Positions 1 through 10,500 of a stretch of DNA of 27,359 bases are shown in pieces. Both the position numbers and the translations under genes were made by a program. Every line of letters begins with the position of its first letter. The stretch's first letter is position 1. This DNA is from a virus, in the IMG/VR virus record IMGVR_UViG_3300034374_011270, positions 1-27,359 of that record; one strand, written 5' to 3'. The notes beneath the pieces were generated by a model. That model was given only the letters and a program-made list of their open reading frames with translations. It did not search any database and was not told where the DNA came from.

Positions 1-1
1 A

Positions 2-3000
2 AAAAGCATTTCAAAAGAACTTAAACAGTTCATGCAGAATTTAAATAACTTCGATCCAGAACAAGAAATAAAAGATTTAGGTAAGTTTGTAAATACATTT
101 GAGTGGAACCAAATTATTGCTATTTCTCTTGCTTCTATTGCTTCAAGATACGGAATAGATAACATTTTAGATGATGATTTTGTAAAGACTTTATTGGTAG
201 AAAGAATCTCAAAGACTTTTAATGATACAAAAACATTCAATGTTATTCTTGATTCTTTATCCCTTGAGCACTTGCAAGCGGTTGCAGTTCTATTGGAAAC
301 CTTAACACTAGACTTTGGCGAACCCCAAAAGAAAAAGAAAGATGTTAAAGCAGACCTAGTAGGTGAAGATGTATCAGAAGAAGATACTTTTAAAAATGAT
401 CGAGATAAGTTTCTTGGTGCTTTATCAGACTTTAGAGAAAATGAAAGTGTTGCAACCTTCCAGAAAAACTTAAAATCAACCATAATCAACTTAACAGACT
501 GTGATAGACAAGGAAACGCAGATCTTTATCGAGAATTAATTACATTTATTGTTTTAGAGTTAGGTGCACCAATTTTAGATTATTTTGATGAATGGTCTGA
601 TTTCTTAAATGCTTGGGACATAAGAAATCTTGATTTTTGTAATTTGCCTGATTTAAACATTCCAAAATTTAAATTATTTCCAATAAGAATAAACATTCCT
701 GATTTATCAATACCTGATTTATTTAAGTTTATTTTTGATTTAATTAAAAGAATCCTTTTTGCTTTATTATCAGCAATCTTAAAAGCACTTGTTAACTTTT
801 TGCTTTCCTTAATACCAGACTTTATTTTTGACTTTGAGCCTTGTGAATTTGCAAATGCCTTGAGGGATTTCGGGGCTGCATTAAGTTCCGCTATTTGCAA
901 TGGTATTAATAACGGAGATGTTTTAGGGAGTATTGCACAAGAAGGGTGCAAACTTTTCCCACAGAGACTCGATAGCCAAGACAACACAAGAAGAACCGTT
1001 GAGTTTGTATCTGCTGGATGCAAAGGGCTTCTACCTGGTCCAGACTTATCGGAAATGCTCAGTGGAAACGTCACAGATATTACAAGAGAGCGTGCGGCTG
1101 CGTATTTTAGAGCCACCGGTGCTAATGAAAACTTTATACAAGAAATCACTTCAAACGATGAAATCTTATCAGAAGTTGGTGGTGCTATTGGTCAAGTAAT
1201 AGGTTTTGGTAATTTGCTTGACGCTCTTGACGAATTTCAGCCTCTTTTACCAGTATCTGCATTTGATCTTTGTGCTGATCCAGAGTTAGAACGAGTAATC
1301 GAAGATCTCTGCGCTAACGATAACCCTGAGTTGCGAGAGCAGTTGTTGGAGATTCTTGAAAACCAAAGGCAAGCAGAAAAAAACAACGCAGCAAAAACAT
1401 TTGGCTATCTTTCCGATCCAAATACTTTAAGAAGAGAAATAGAAGACGCCACACCAAACTTAGCGCACCCTTCTATAATCATTCCTCCAATAGTCAAAGA
1501 AAGTGGAAGAGAAAATCTACCGGTCGTAAAAAATAGAAATGATTTTGCTCTCAAGCGAGATGAGCAAAAACTAAAAGAAATAAACGAAACAGTTATTGAC
1601 TCATCTTTAAACATTCTTGATGGTGCAATAAATGCTTATGGCAGTGGTTTAAGTGCAAACTATCAAGAATACCAAAGAAAGATTTTAGAATCAGAAAGCG
1701 CTATTCTTGGAGCTGTCCCAACCTTAGCACTAGCACCACCTATTACAGATCCCATTGGAAATGGTGATTATGATGGATCTGCAAGAGCAGGAATTATAAA
1801 CAGAGTTTACTCAAACGACAATTACAACCAAGCAAAAATACCTTCTTCAATGCAAGCCGTTATTGATGAACTAAGCCTCTTTCCAACAGAAGAAACAAGC
1901 ACAAACTATTTTGAAGTTGGAAAAAACTATTTTCAAAGAAAAGTTTCTCAGGTAGCAGACAACAACAACTTAACTGGGGGCGCCCTTTCTTATTTCTCAA
2001 ACATTGGTTCACAAATAAGAGAATACAGAAACCCTAGAAACTTTATGAGAGATAAAGTAAAAGCAATTGCATTACCTTATCTAAACTTAGTTGATGACGT
2101 TAATTTTAACGCACTAGCAGTTGAAATAAGAGATTTAGGTTTCCAAATAACAATCGCTACATTACCAGGTGGCGAAGAAATAAAGAACCTTATTGCAAGA
2201 GACGTAGAGCCAACTTCTTATTCGAATCTAAGTTCTGATAACTCTCGTGATAGAGTAAGAAGAGAGTATTTCAGCGGCAGTCTTTCTCAAGACAGAACAT
2301 ACAAAAGATTTATTGAAACAGAAACAACCTATTCTGATCTGTTATTGGCTAAGACAGACGCCGAAGTTGCAGTTCTAGAAGAAATCATAAATAAAATGAT
2401 TGTTTGTATTGCAATCCAAAGGGCGCACATAATACAAACACAGAGAAACAATAACTCAGAAGGTCAAATTTTTATAATTAATGATTTATTCACAAACTTC
2501 TATAATGACTCTTCTCTAATGAGAGGCATAAAAGAAGAATTAAATCTAAACCTCCAACAACTTGTGGTTCGTTTGGACAAAGACACAGTATTGACTGGCG
2601 CTCCCGCAGTTAGCTATTATCTTTACGAGATAAACAAAGTAAAAGGAAATCTAGATAATCTTGAAGAAAAACTTGGAAGAACACCCTTACCAAGTGACTT
2701 ACTAAATTTTGCTATTCAAGATGCTGTAAATCTTATCAATGCTTCTTTTGATCAAACGCCTCTCGGCTCAACAAGATCAAAAGCAACATCAGTGCTAGAA
2801 ACAAACCGCTTTGGTGCTAGAAAACGTATCTTCTATCCTTTCACCACGCCGCTTGTTTCTGAAATGAATTTTGGTACGGAAACAATTACCGGGCTCAAAA
2901 ATGCTTGGGAATTGACTGATGTTGATGGTAGTGGAGATAAAGACTTATTCTTGGCTTCTTCAACAGCCATACAAGTTTCCATAAAGGCTGATTCACCACT

Positions 3001-3820
3001 AGGAGAAAGAGTTGATGAGTTAGATTTATCTACTATTATTACTGGTGGCGTTGCAAAAACGGCGCTATTAAATCAACTAGTTGCTCGCTTCTTGAGTGGT
3101 GCGCCAATACTTTTAAATTATTCAGATGTTTTTGATGATAACCGACTAAGATTTATGCGACAAGTTTACACACTGGCCAGCAGACAGCTTTCATTAGACC
3201 AAGAATTTGAAGAATTTATTTATAGTAATTTTGATTTATCTTTAAATTATAAATTGTATACTTCATTTTTAAATGAATCCGTCAGAACTCCAGAAAGCTT
3301 TACCGGAACCGGCCCACTAGGTGAAGCATCGAGAACAATTGCCACAACTGCAAGAGCAAGACTTCTTGAAGGAGAAAAACAATCGCTTGGGCTTTATGGC
3401 GGAAACTCTGTTAGCGTTGTGCACAATACAAATGCTTTTGAAGAAATTTATAATGTAGCTTTTTCTTTTATTGAGTTAGCGTCTATGACAATACCCAATC
3501 TCACAAAAGAAATGATCGAACAAAACGATTTAGACCGAAGAGAAAATAGAATACAATTCCTCAAAAACTATTTCTCGCAAGATAGTCAGTACCCCATTTC
3601 CACACAAGTCCAACAGAGCGGAGAACTGAACTTAGTCTTATCTGCAATGTTCCCAATAGCAAACATTATCAATGAAGCAACTACTTACTTTGTAGGGAGG
3701 GTAGAAAGTGGAATTGACTTTACCGACCCTAACGACATTAGAGGTATAATCTTCTCTAATGTAGAAAATCAAAAAACAATCTGTTCTACGATTACAAGGA
3801 TAAACTTACTAAATGAATAA
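2..3820 (+). CDS. Large virion-associated protein of unknown function, 5' end missing
   Basis: The reading frame is open from base 2 with no stop upstream, and the first ATG (base 32) has no Shine-Dalgarno-like sequence before it, so the gene most likely begins outside the window and that ATG is an internal methionine. At least 1262 residues are present. Numbering from that ATG, residues about 5-95 are predicted helical. Residues 97-125 form a charged linker with a KKKK run. Residues about 203-230 carry repeated I/L-P-D-L units. Residues 228-268 are very hydrophobic (for example ILFALLSAILKALVNFLLSL) and could cross or enter a membrane. The rest looks mixed helical and soluble. I recognise no family. 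Its position just before gp25-like and gp6-like genes, with an 8-base overlap into the first, suggests a tail or baseplate component. Coding status is certain; function is not. Confidence 0.9.
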   Translation, partial: KSISKELKQFMQNLNNFDPEQEIKDLGKFVNTFEWNQIIAISLASIASRYGIDNILDDDFVKTLLVERISKTFNDTKTFNVILDSLSLEHLQAVAVLLETLTLDFGEPQKKKKDVKADLVGEDVSEEDTFKNDRDKFLGALSDFRENESVATFQKNLKSTIINLTDCDRQGNADLYRELITFIVLELGAPILDYFDEWSDFLNAWDIRNLDFCNLPDLNIPKFKLFPIRINIPDLSIPDLFKFIFDLIKRILFALLSAILKALVNFLLSLIPDFIFDFEPCEFANALRDFGAALSSAICNGINNGDVLGSIAQEGCKLFPQRLDSQDNTRRTVEFVSAGCKGLLPGPDLSEMLSGNVTDITRERAAAYFRATGANENFIQEITSNDEILSEVGGAIGQVIGFGNLLDALDEFQPLLPVSAFDLCADPELERVIEDLCANDNPELREQLLEILENQRQAEKNNAAKTFGYLSDPNTLRREIEDATPNLAHPSIIIPPIVKESGRENLPVVKNRNDFALKRDEQKLKEINETVIDSSLNILDGAINAYGSGLSANYQEYQRKILESESAILGAVPTLALAPPITDPIGNGDYDGSARAGIINRVYSNDNYNQAKIPSSMQAVIDELSLFPTEETSTNYFEVGKNYFQRKVSQVADNNNLTGGALSYFSNIGSQIREYRNPRNFMRDKVKAIALPYLNLVDDVNFNALAVEIRDLGFQITIATLPGGEEIKNLIARDVEPTSYSNLSSDNSRDRVRREYFSGSLSQDRTYKRFIETETTYSDLLLAKTDAEVAVLEEIINKMIVCIAIQRAHIIQTQRNNNSEGQIFIINDLFTNFYNDSSLMRGIKEELNLNLQQLVVRLDKDTVLTGAPAVSYYLYEINKVKGNLDNLEEKLGRTPLPSDLLNFAIQDAVNLINASFDQTPLGSTRSKATSVLETNRFGARKRIFYPFTTPLVSEMNFGTETITGLKNAWELTDVDGSGDKDLFLASSTAIQVSIKADSPLGERVDELDLSTIITGGVAKTALLNQLVARFLSGAPILLNYSDVFDDNRLRFMRQVYTLASRQLSLDQEFEEFIYSNFDLSLNYKLYTSFLNESVRTPESFTGTGPLGEASRTIATTARARLLEGEKQSLGLYGGNSVSVVHNTNAFEEIYNVAFSFIELASMTIPNLTKEMIEQNDLDRRENRIQFLKNYFSQDSQYPISTQVQQSGELNLVLSAMFPIANIINEATTYFVGRVESGIDFTDPNDIRGIIFSNVENQKTICSTITRINLLNE

Positions 3821-4364
3821 TCAAAAAGCCGTCAACATAGATTTTGATGTATTTGAGAATGATCAAGTATTTGACTCTATTTCAGACGCTCAAAGATTAG
3901 TCGATTCTGATTTAGCAGTTCCATCTGACGATCAGATTAGAACTTCGTTTCCAACTTTATCGGTAAGTTTACCAATAGACAAGACCACAGCAAACAACTC
4001 ATCTGATGGCTACTTGATGGTCAGAGGCTATGAAGAGTTAGTAAAACAAAACTTCAAAAACCTAATGCTAACATCACCGGGTGAAAAAATGATGGATCCT
4101 GCTTTTGGTGTTGGGCTAAGAAGGTTTTTATTTCAACAAGAAACTCAGGCAAACCCACAACAAATTAGAGGAAAGATTATTTCTCAAACAAGAAAATATC
4201 TACCTTATGTCTCAATAAGAAACATTTCTTTTAACTCTAATACTTCTGTTGAGAATGCATTACAAATATACATTTCTTATTTTATCAATCCACTAAATTT
4301 AGAAGCAGTTTTTAATTACTCTGCAGCAAAAAGAATCTCACTGGAACCTAGAGGGCTTATTTAA
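3813..4364 (+). CDS. gp25: gp25/gpW-family baseplate wedge protein
   Basis: This 183-residue protein belongs to the GPW_gp25 family, which in T4 and P2 joins the baseplate hub/tube region to the wedge and binds the gp6/gpJ wedge protein. The diagnostic segment is at residues about 73-110: a helix GYEELVKQNFKNLMLTSPGE followed by MDPAFGVGLRRFLF, matching the family pattern of 'nLLlT.pGEr...peFG..l..~lF'. The domain continues to about residue 167. Two departures are visible. There is an N-terminal extension of roughly 65 residues not usual in the about 130-residue family members, and the place where many members carry a (W/F)EPR motif reads KYLPYVSI here. The gene overlaps the upstream one by 8 bases (AAGGA at 3796-3800 may be its ribosome binding site) and shares a TAATG junction with the gp6-like gene. 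Together these support a baseplate operon. Confidence 0.94.
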   Translation: MNNQKAVNIDFDVFENDQVFDSISDAQRLVDSDLAVPSDDQIRTSFPTLSVSLPIDKTTANNSSDGYLMVRGYEELVKQNFKNLMLTSPGEKMMDPAFGVGLRRFLFQQETQANPQQIRGKIISQTRKYLPYVSIRNISFNSNTSVENALQIYISYFINPLNLEAVFNYSAAKRISLEPRGLI

Positions 4365-6178
4365 TGGCAAAAATAACCAAGCCACCAATTGATTACACAT
4401 CACGAGACTTTAACACAATCAAGGAAGATCTTGTTAGTTTCGTAAAAAGATACTATCCAGATACTTTTAAAGACTTCCAAGAAGCCGGCTTTGGCTCAAT
4501 GGTTCTTGATACCACTGCTTATGTTGGTGACATTTTATCATTTTATTTGGATTATCAAGTTAATGAGTCGTTTTTAGATACAGCCAGTGAGTTTGAGAAT
4601 GTAATCAAAATAGCAAACCAAATGGGCTATAAATACCAACCCAATAAAACCTCAACAGGTGTTTGCACTTTTTATGTTTTGGTTCCTGCAGAAACATCTA
4701 CTACTTTTGAGTCTGGTGCTCGCCCAAACTTAACTTATGCCCCTGTACTCAAAAGAGGGACATCGCTTTCGTCAAGAACTAACATTCCTTTTATTTTAAC
4801 AACCGATGTTGATTTTGCAGATCCAGAAAATGAAATAGTTGTTGCACAAAGAGATGCAACAACTGGTCGACCAACTCAATACGCTGTAAAAGCCTTTGGT
4901 AGAGTTGTTTCTGGTGAGGTTAGTATCGCCAAAAGAACTGTTGGAGCATTTAAGCCGTTTCAGAGTGTAAGACTAAATAACAACAACATTATTGAGATCT
5001 TATCTGTTTTTGACTCAAACAACAACCAATACTACGAAGTACCAAACTTAGCACAAGATACTATCTATCGACAGATTCCAAACAACGGAGCCGATAGAGC
5101 ATTTGTAAAGTTCTTGTTACAACCAACGTCATCTCCAAGAAGATTCCAGACCGTAAGGCAGCAAGGCGCTCTTTTCCTCAAATTTGGCTATGGTTCTGAA
5201 GAAGACTTAGAAACAGCCGGCAAGACAGTAATACCAAGCAAGAAAACAATCGATTTATTTGGTAAAGAATACATTTTTGATACTTCTTTCGATCCAAACG
5301 TTCTTTTAGAGAGCGGAAAGTTTGGTGTTTCACCAGCAAACACAACTTTAACGATTACTTATCGTTCGAACACTGACGCCAACGTTAATGTTCCTGTTGG
5401 TTCTTTGACTGGTGTTAAACGAGCATTCTTTAAGTTTTCGGAAGCAGCAACTGATGAAACCCTTAAGGCGGCTGTCCGAACTTCTCTTGAAACAACAAAC
5501 GAAGAGCAGATTGTAGGCGATACTTCTCCTTTACGTTCAGAAGAAATAAAAGTTTTAGCCGCTAACTCTTTATTTGCACAAAATAGAGCAGTAACAGCAG
5601 CAGACTATCGTGCTTTGTGCTTCTCAATGCCTTCTGGGCTTGGCGCTGTCAAGCGTGTCGCCGCCTATAAAGATACTGCAAGTCTAAAAAACAACATCAA
5701 TCTTTTCGTATTGACTGAAGATCAAAACAGAAAACTCATCACCCCAACTGTTTCTCTTAAAAACAATCTTCGAACATGGATCAACAGGCATAAACTGTTA
5801 AATGATTCTGTCGACATTTTTGATGCTAAGATTGTTAACATTAAGATAGACTTTATTGCCGTCGCAGAAGATGGCTACGATAGAGCAGCAACTCTCGCAA
5901 GAGCAGAGCGTTCTCTTCGTGCTTATCTTAGAAACAACCCTAACGACATTGGTGAGCCGATTTACATTACAAAAATGATCAATGCAATCAACGAAGTGGA
6001 AGGCGTTGCTGATGTAATAAGATTGGACGTTAATAGAAAAACCGGAACAAACTATTCTTCAACTGTTTTAAATGTCCTAGCAAACACTTCTGCAGATGGA
6101 CGAAAAATCTTTATACCAAAAAATGTTATTTGGGAAGTTAAGTTCCCAAGACAAGACATTAATGGAGAAATGAGATAA
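4364..6178 (+). CDS. gp6: gp6/gpJ-like baseplate wedge protein
   Basis: A 604-residue protein of the T4 gp6 / P2 gpJ (Baseplate_J) group, whose dimers form the iris-like ring of wedge proteins that changes shape on sheath contraction. The N-terminus carries DYTSRDF (residues 10-16), then a helical block with FYLDYQVNESFLDTA (60-74) and GYKYQPN (88-94), the usual start of this family. Residues about 125-150 hold a beta strand region with LKRGTSLSS, typical of the J-like core. Residues about 406-436 contain NRAVTAADYRALCFSMP, the family's 'R.VT..DY' signature, followed by a C-terminal domain to about residue 575. The start codon overlaps the previous stop as TAATG, with GAGGG at 4351-4355 eight bases upstream. 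Adjacency to the gp25-like gene is the standard arrangement. Length is close to that of T4 gp6. Confidence 0.93.
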   Translation: MAKITKPPIDYTSRDFNTIKEDLVSFVKRYYPDTFKDFQEAGFGSMVLDTTAYVGDILSFYLDYQVNESFLDTASEFENVIKIANQMGYKYQPNKTSTGVCTFYVLVPAETSTTFESGARPNLTYAPVLKRGTSLSSRTNIPFILTTDVDFADPENEIVVAQRDATTGRPTQYAVKAFGRVVSGEVSIAKRTVGAFKPFQSVRLNNNNIIEILSVFDSNNNQYYEVPNLAQDTIYRQIPNNGADRAFVKFLLQPTSSPRRFQTVRQQGALFLKFGYGSEEDLETAGKTVIPSKKTIDLFGKEYIFDTSFDPNVLLESGKFGVSPANTTLTITYRSNTDANVNVPVGSLTGVKRAFFKFSEAATDETLKAAVRTSLETTNEEQIVGDTSPLRSEEIKVLAANSLFAQNRAVTAADYRALCFSMPSGLGAVKRVAAYKDTASLKNNINLFVLTEDQNRKLITPTVSLKNNLRTWINRHKLLNDSVDIFDAKIVNIKIDFIAVAEDGYDRAATLARAERSLRAYLRNNPNDIGEPIYITKMINAINEVEGVADVIRLDVNRKTGTNYSSTVLNVLANTSADGRKIFIPKNVIWEVKFPRQDINGEMR

Positions 6179-7599
6179 TGGCTTTTAAAAAGTTCTTTGC
6201 AACAAAAGATAACACAATAACAGATGCATCAGCATACGGTGGCACAACCAGAGCAACCGGCTCAAACATGGGTCTTGCCGATGCGCTAGAAGTTTTTAAG
6301 ATTTATGGAAGCATAACGACATCTTCTATTGAAACCAGTCGTGCTATTGTTCAGTTTGATACAACAGAAATAAATACCGCAAGAACAAACAGCCAAATAC
6401 CTGCTTCTGGCTCTGTTTCGTTTTATCTTAACCTTTATAACGCAAGAACACCATTTACAGTTCCAAGAAATGTTGACTTAATCGTTCAGGCTATTTCCAC
6501 AGAGTGGGATGAAGGTCGTGGTATGGACATGGACGAATACAAAGATCTAGGAAAGTCTAACTGGGTTTCTGCCTCAACAACAACAGCATGGACAACAGAA
6601 GGCGGTGACTTTTTAGATTCAGCCATTTACAACAAAACTTTTAGACTTACAGACGGCACAGAAGATTTATCTATTGATATATCAGACCTTGTAGAAGATT
6701 GGATAGACGGTACCATTGACAACTACGGTGTTATTGTTCGTCTTTCCGGCTCTCTTGAAACAGACTCAGACTCTTACTATACAAAGAAGTTCTTTGCTCG
6801 CTCATCAGAGTTCTTTTTCAAGCGCCCAACAATAGAAGCACGCTGGAACTCTTCTGTTAAAGATCAAAGAGGAGACTTTTATGTTTCTTCTTCAATGCTC
6901 TCAACAGAAAACTTGCATACAGTCTATCTTTACAATAACTTCCGTGGTGTTCCAACAAACATTCCTGCGATAGGAACCGGCGAGATCTATGTAAAAATCT
7001 TTGATGCTGCAGCAGGTGGAACAGAACTCAACTCAGCAGTTTCAGTCGACTATCCAATAACAGGCGGCTATGCTGACGTAGGGTTGTATTCTTGTTCTTT
7101 TGATCTTAATACAACCGCATCAACAGTTTATGATCGTTGGTTTGACTCAACTTTAACAACTTGCTTCCACACAGGAACAATAGAGTTGAAAACTTATAAT
7201 GCTCAAGAAAATAACAAGATAGAGCCACTTATTCTTTCTGTAACAAACTTAAAAGACATCTACAGCACAGCAGAAACAGATACAAGAGTAAGGCTCTACA
7301 CAAGAAAGCGAAACTGGTCCCCAACCATTTATACAGTAGCAAGTACAGCAATAGAAAATTATTTTGTTGACAACATGTACTATAAAGTGGTAAGAAAAGT
7401 AGATAATGTTGATGTTGTACAATACGGTACAGGCTCAACAAACCACACCCTACTATCTTATGATAAAGACGGATCTTATTTTGACTTTGACTTCTCTGGT
7501 TTAGAGGCAGGGTACATGTATGAATTCAAGTTCATAATTAAAGAAGGAACTATTTATAATGAATACCCAACTGGCTTTAAATTTAGAGTAGAAGAATAA
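6178..7599 (+). CDS. DNRLRE-like beta-rich structural protein, probably baseplate or fibre associated
   Basis: A 473-residue protein whose first about 224 residues resemble the DNRLRE/disaggregatase-related fold: an opening FFATKDNTITDA, a strand segment with RAIVQFDTTEI (55-65), STEWDEGRGMDMDEYKDLG (107-125), NW (128-129), then DISDLVEDWIDGTIDNYGVI (167-186) and a closing RPTIEARW. This fold is used as a carbohydrate-binding or cell-surface module in other proteins; a glycan-binding role here is inference. The remaining 250 residues look like two further beta domains ending in FRVEE. There is no signal peptide or transmembrane segment. The start is fixed by a TAATG junction with the gp6-like gene and by GGAG at 6164-6167. 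Its place between gp6-like and the giant LamG protein suggests that it is part of the baseplate periphery. Confidence 0.85.
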   Translation: MAFKKFFATKDNTITDASAYGGTTRATGSNMGLADALEVFKIYGSITTSSIETSRAIVQFDTTEINTARTNSQIPASGSVSFYLNLYNARTPFTVPRNVDLIVQAISTEWDEGRGMDMDEYKDLGKSNWVSASTTTAWTTEGGDFLDSAIYNKTFRLTDGTEDLSIDISDLVEDWIDGTIDNYGVIVRLSGSLETDSDSYYTKKFFARSSEFFFKRPTIEARWNSSVKDQRGDFYVSSSMLSTENLHTVYLYNNFRGVPTNIPAIGTGEIYVKIFDAAAGGTELNSAVSVDYPITGGYADVGLYSCSFDLNTTASTVYDRWFDSTLTTCFHTGTIELKTYNAQENNKIEPLILSVTNLKDIYSTAETDTRVRLYTRKRNWSPTIYTVASTAIENYFVDNMYYKVVRKVDNVDVVQYGTGSTNHTLLSYDKDGSYFDFDFSGLEAGYMYEFKFIIKEGTIYNEYPTGFKFRVEE

Positions 7600-10500
7600 T
7601 GACAATAAAAAAGTATTTTGAGAATAATTCTTTTTCAAATAACTCATTAACCGACCTTGAAAGCAAAGAGGGCATCGATTTTGAGTCATTTGAGTATCTT
7701 GACGAACTAGAAGAGCAAAGAACTAGGTTTATACCTAATGTCGACTTCTCCAAGCCAGAGAACTTTGCTCGTTATGGTCTTGCTGAACAGTATTATAAAG
7801 ATGCAATAGCAAGAATTATCAACAATTATCCATACGACGGCTCCAAAAAAGAGCTTGTTGAGTGGTATAACGACTCAACTTACTTTGATTTATACGTTTT
7901 TGAGAACGAATACCCAAGATCTAACGGCTATGGTATCTTTGCAGCCAATGGCTGGGGTACTCAAGTGTCAACGGCTGATGGCTACGGAAAGCCAAGTTCT
8001 TTAGAGTACATTTATGTTAAAGGCGGCCCAAACCCGGGACCCAGTGGAAGTTACGTTGGTGGTAACATTTATGATCCCACCGAACAAAGAAACTCAAACT
8101 TAGCCTTAAACTTAGGAACTCGTGGAGCAACAGTCGAGTTTTGGCTTAAAAAAGACGAATTTATTCCTTCTTTAACAGAAAGAGAGGTTATTTTTGACCT
8201 TTGGAACAACGAATTAAGCAGTTCAGACTCTTATGGTCGTTTCAGATTAGAGCTAAATACCTCAAGTGCTGGCAACTTTGCTTCTTCTAAGGCTTTCAGG
8301 GCTATTATACACTCTGGATCGGTCAGAGAAGAGGTATTATTAGGTGATTACACAACAACAGCCTCATTTACATCTCAGGGTTGGACACATTTTGCTTTTG
8401 CGGCATCAAGTACCGCAATAAAACTTTACAAAAATGGTGAATTAGACTCCTCAGTAGGGTTTGGCAGTGTCTTTAATAACATTTCCGGCACGTTAAATGC
8501 TTATGTTGGTGCTCTTATCACTGCACCTTCCGGATCTTCCGCTTCAACCGGTGCTGGTGGTCTTTCTGGCTCTATTGACGAGTTTAGATACTGGAAAATA
8601 ACAAGATCTGAGCGAGACATAGAAAGAAATTGGTTCACAAACGTATACGGTGGTACAAATACCGACGATGCAAACACAGATTTAGGTGTTTACTTCAAGT
8701 TTAACGAAGGAATTACCGGAAATTCAACAACAGACGCTGTTGTTTTAGATTATTCAGGTCGTATTTCTAATGGTACATGGACAGGCTATACTTCAGCATC
8801 AAGAAATACCGGTTCTGCTATTGTTTTGGCTTCCGCAGCCGAAAAAGAGTTCAAAGATCCTATTCTAAGAACTACAAATACGCTCTATACCACATACTAC
8901 GACTCTTCACTTGAAAAAGGCAAGCGTCATGACTTAAATAACTCATCAAACCTCTACTATTCATACCCTGATTGGATTATTGATGAAGATTTAGAGAACG
9001 GCAGTAAACTTCTTCAGATAGCACAAGCAATCTCAAGTTATTTTGATACAGCACACTTACAAATTGAGGCAGTTCGTGCTCTTAAAGACATAGAATACAC
9101 AAGGCAAACAACAAACTCTGATGATAAGCCTATTCCATTCGCAAATCGCTTATTAACTGAAAAAGGTATTTTTGTACCTGATTTGTTTGTTGAGAGAAAT
9201 CTAATAGAAGATCTTACTCAAAAAGATGATGTTAGAAACTTAGAGTCTGATCTTTTTGATCTTAAGAACCTTATTTATCAAAACATTTACAACAACCTTA
9301 CCGACATCACAAAGAAAAAAGGCACAAAAAGCGCTATAAGAAACATTTTGCATACTTTTGGTGTTGGTGATGAGTTAGTTTCTGTAAAAACTTATTCAGA
9401 TAAAGAAAAATTAGTTTTAGAAGATGAAAGAAACATAACTTCTCAAAGAACTAAGTTTATTGACTTCTTTAAGCCAAACTTTAGAGATGCTAGCGTTTAT
9501 CAGACCGGTTCAGTCGCAAATGAGTTGGCTTACATCTCAGGTTCTGCAGAAAAAACAAGATTATGCATTGAGAGTTTTGTAAACTTTCCAAAAATTGATG
9601 AGACAACAGAAAGAGATCTAATACCAAACTTCTTAACAGCATCAATCTTTGGTCTTCACGATGTTGATACCACATCAGCACCATATAACACTTGGGAGTC
9701 TCCATCTGCTGCTTCTATTTTCGTGAGAGCGATAAAAGATGCAACAGAACCACAACTTGCTTATTTTGAAGCTAGTTCTTCAGTTGCTGGAATAACAGCA
9801 GTTACATCTTCAAAATTTGATGACATTTACAATGACAGCAATTGGTACTTTTCAGTACAGTTAGAGCCGCAAAATGAAGAACTTTTCCCATCTTCTTCAT
9901 TACCTGATTACAATTTTGTATTTAGAGGCTATTCTTATGTTGGTGGTAATCTAAATCAGTCTTTTGCTGTTTCTTCTTCTATCGCAAGAGCAACCGCATT
10001 ATCTTTCTTACAGACTAACCAGAAAGTATACATAGGCGCTGAGAGAACAGACTTTACTGGCGGACTTCTTTACAGTTCAGATGTACGAAATGCTGGTTTG
10101 AGATTTTGGTTAAGAAACTTAACCGAAGCCGAACAGCAAGCACACGCTCAAGATTTCTTAAGTTATGGTGCATTAACTTCTAAGAACAATGCCTACTCTC
10201 TTGATGATAACGTTAGAGATTTTGATTTAGCATCAACAGATTATCTTGCTCTAAACTGGCAATTTGACAAAATAACCTCAACAGACTCTTCTGGTCTTAT
10301 CGAAGTATTAGATGCTACGTCTGGTTCTGCAGAAAGAAGAAGCAGAGGTTCTTACATTGATGCTGTTGCCGGCTACCACTATCCCGGCACTTCTTACGAG
10401 TTTCCTGTATCATCTACAGATGTTGTTGAAACAAAGTTTGTCGACTCTTACACAACAACAGGCTTTGATGGCTACAATGCAGACGACTTAGTTGAGGTCA

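Noticed and set aside
336-355. A-rich run as a possible frameshift site
   Set aside because: The run is broken by G residues, the frame continues normally through a KKKK-containing linker, and there is no useful alternative frame downstream.
580-1149. 189-residue reading frame on the - strand
   Set aside because: It lies wholly inside the well-supported + strand gene, and its composition (rich in S, K and I from the reverse of A/T-rich codons) is that of an antisense shadow with no family motif or ribosome binding site.
4628-4635. TATAAATA, the T4 late promoter consensus
   Set aside because: It encodes part of the conserved GYKYQP motif of the gp6-like protein and is far from any gene start, so protein conservation explains it.
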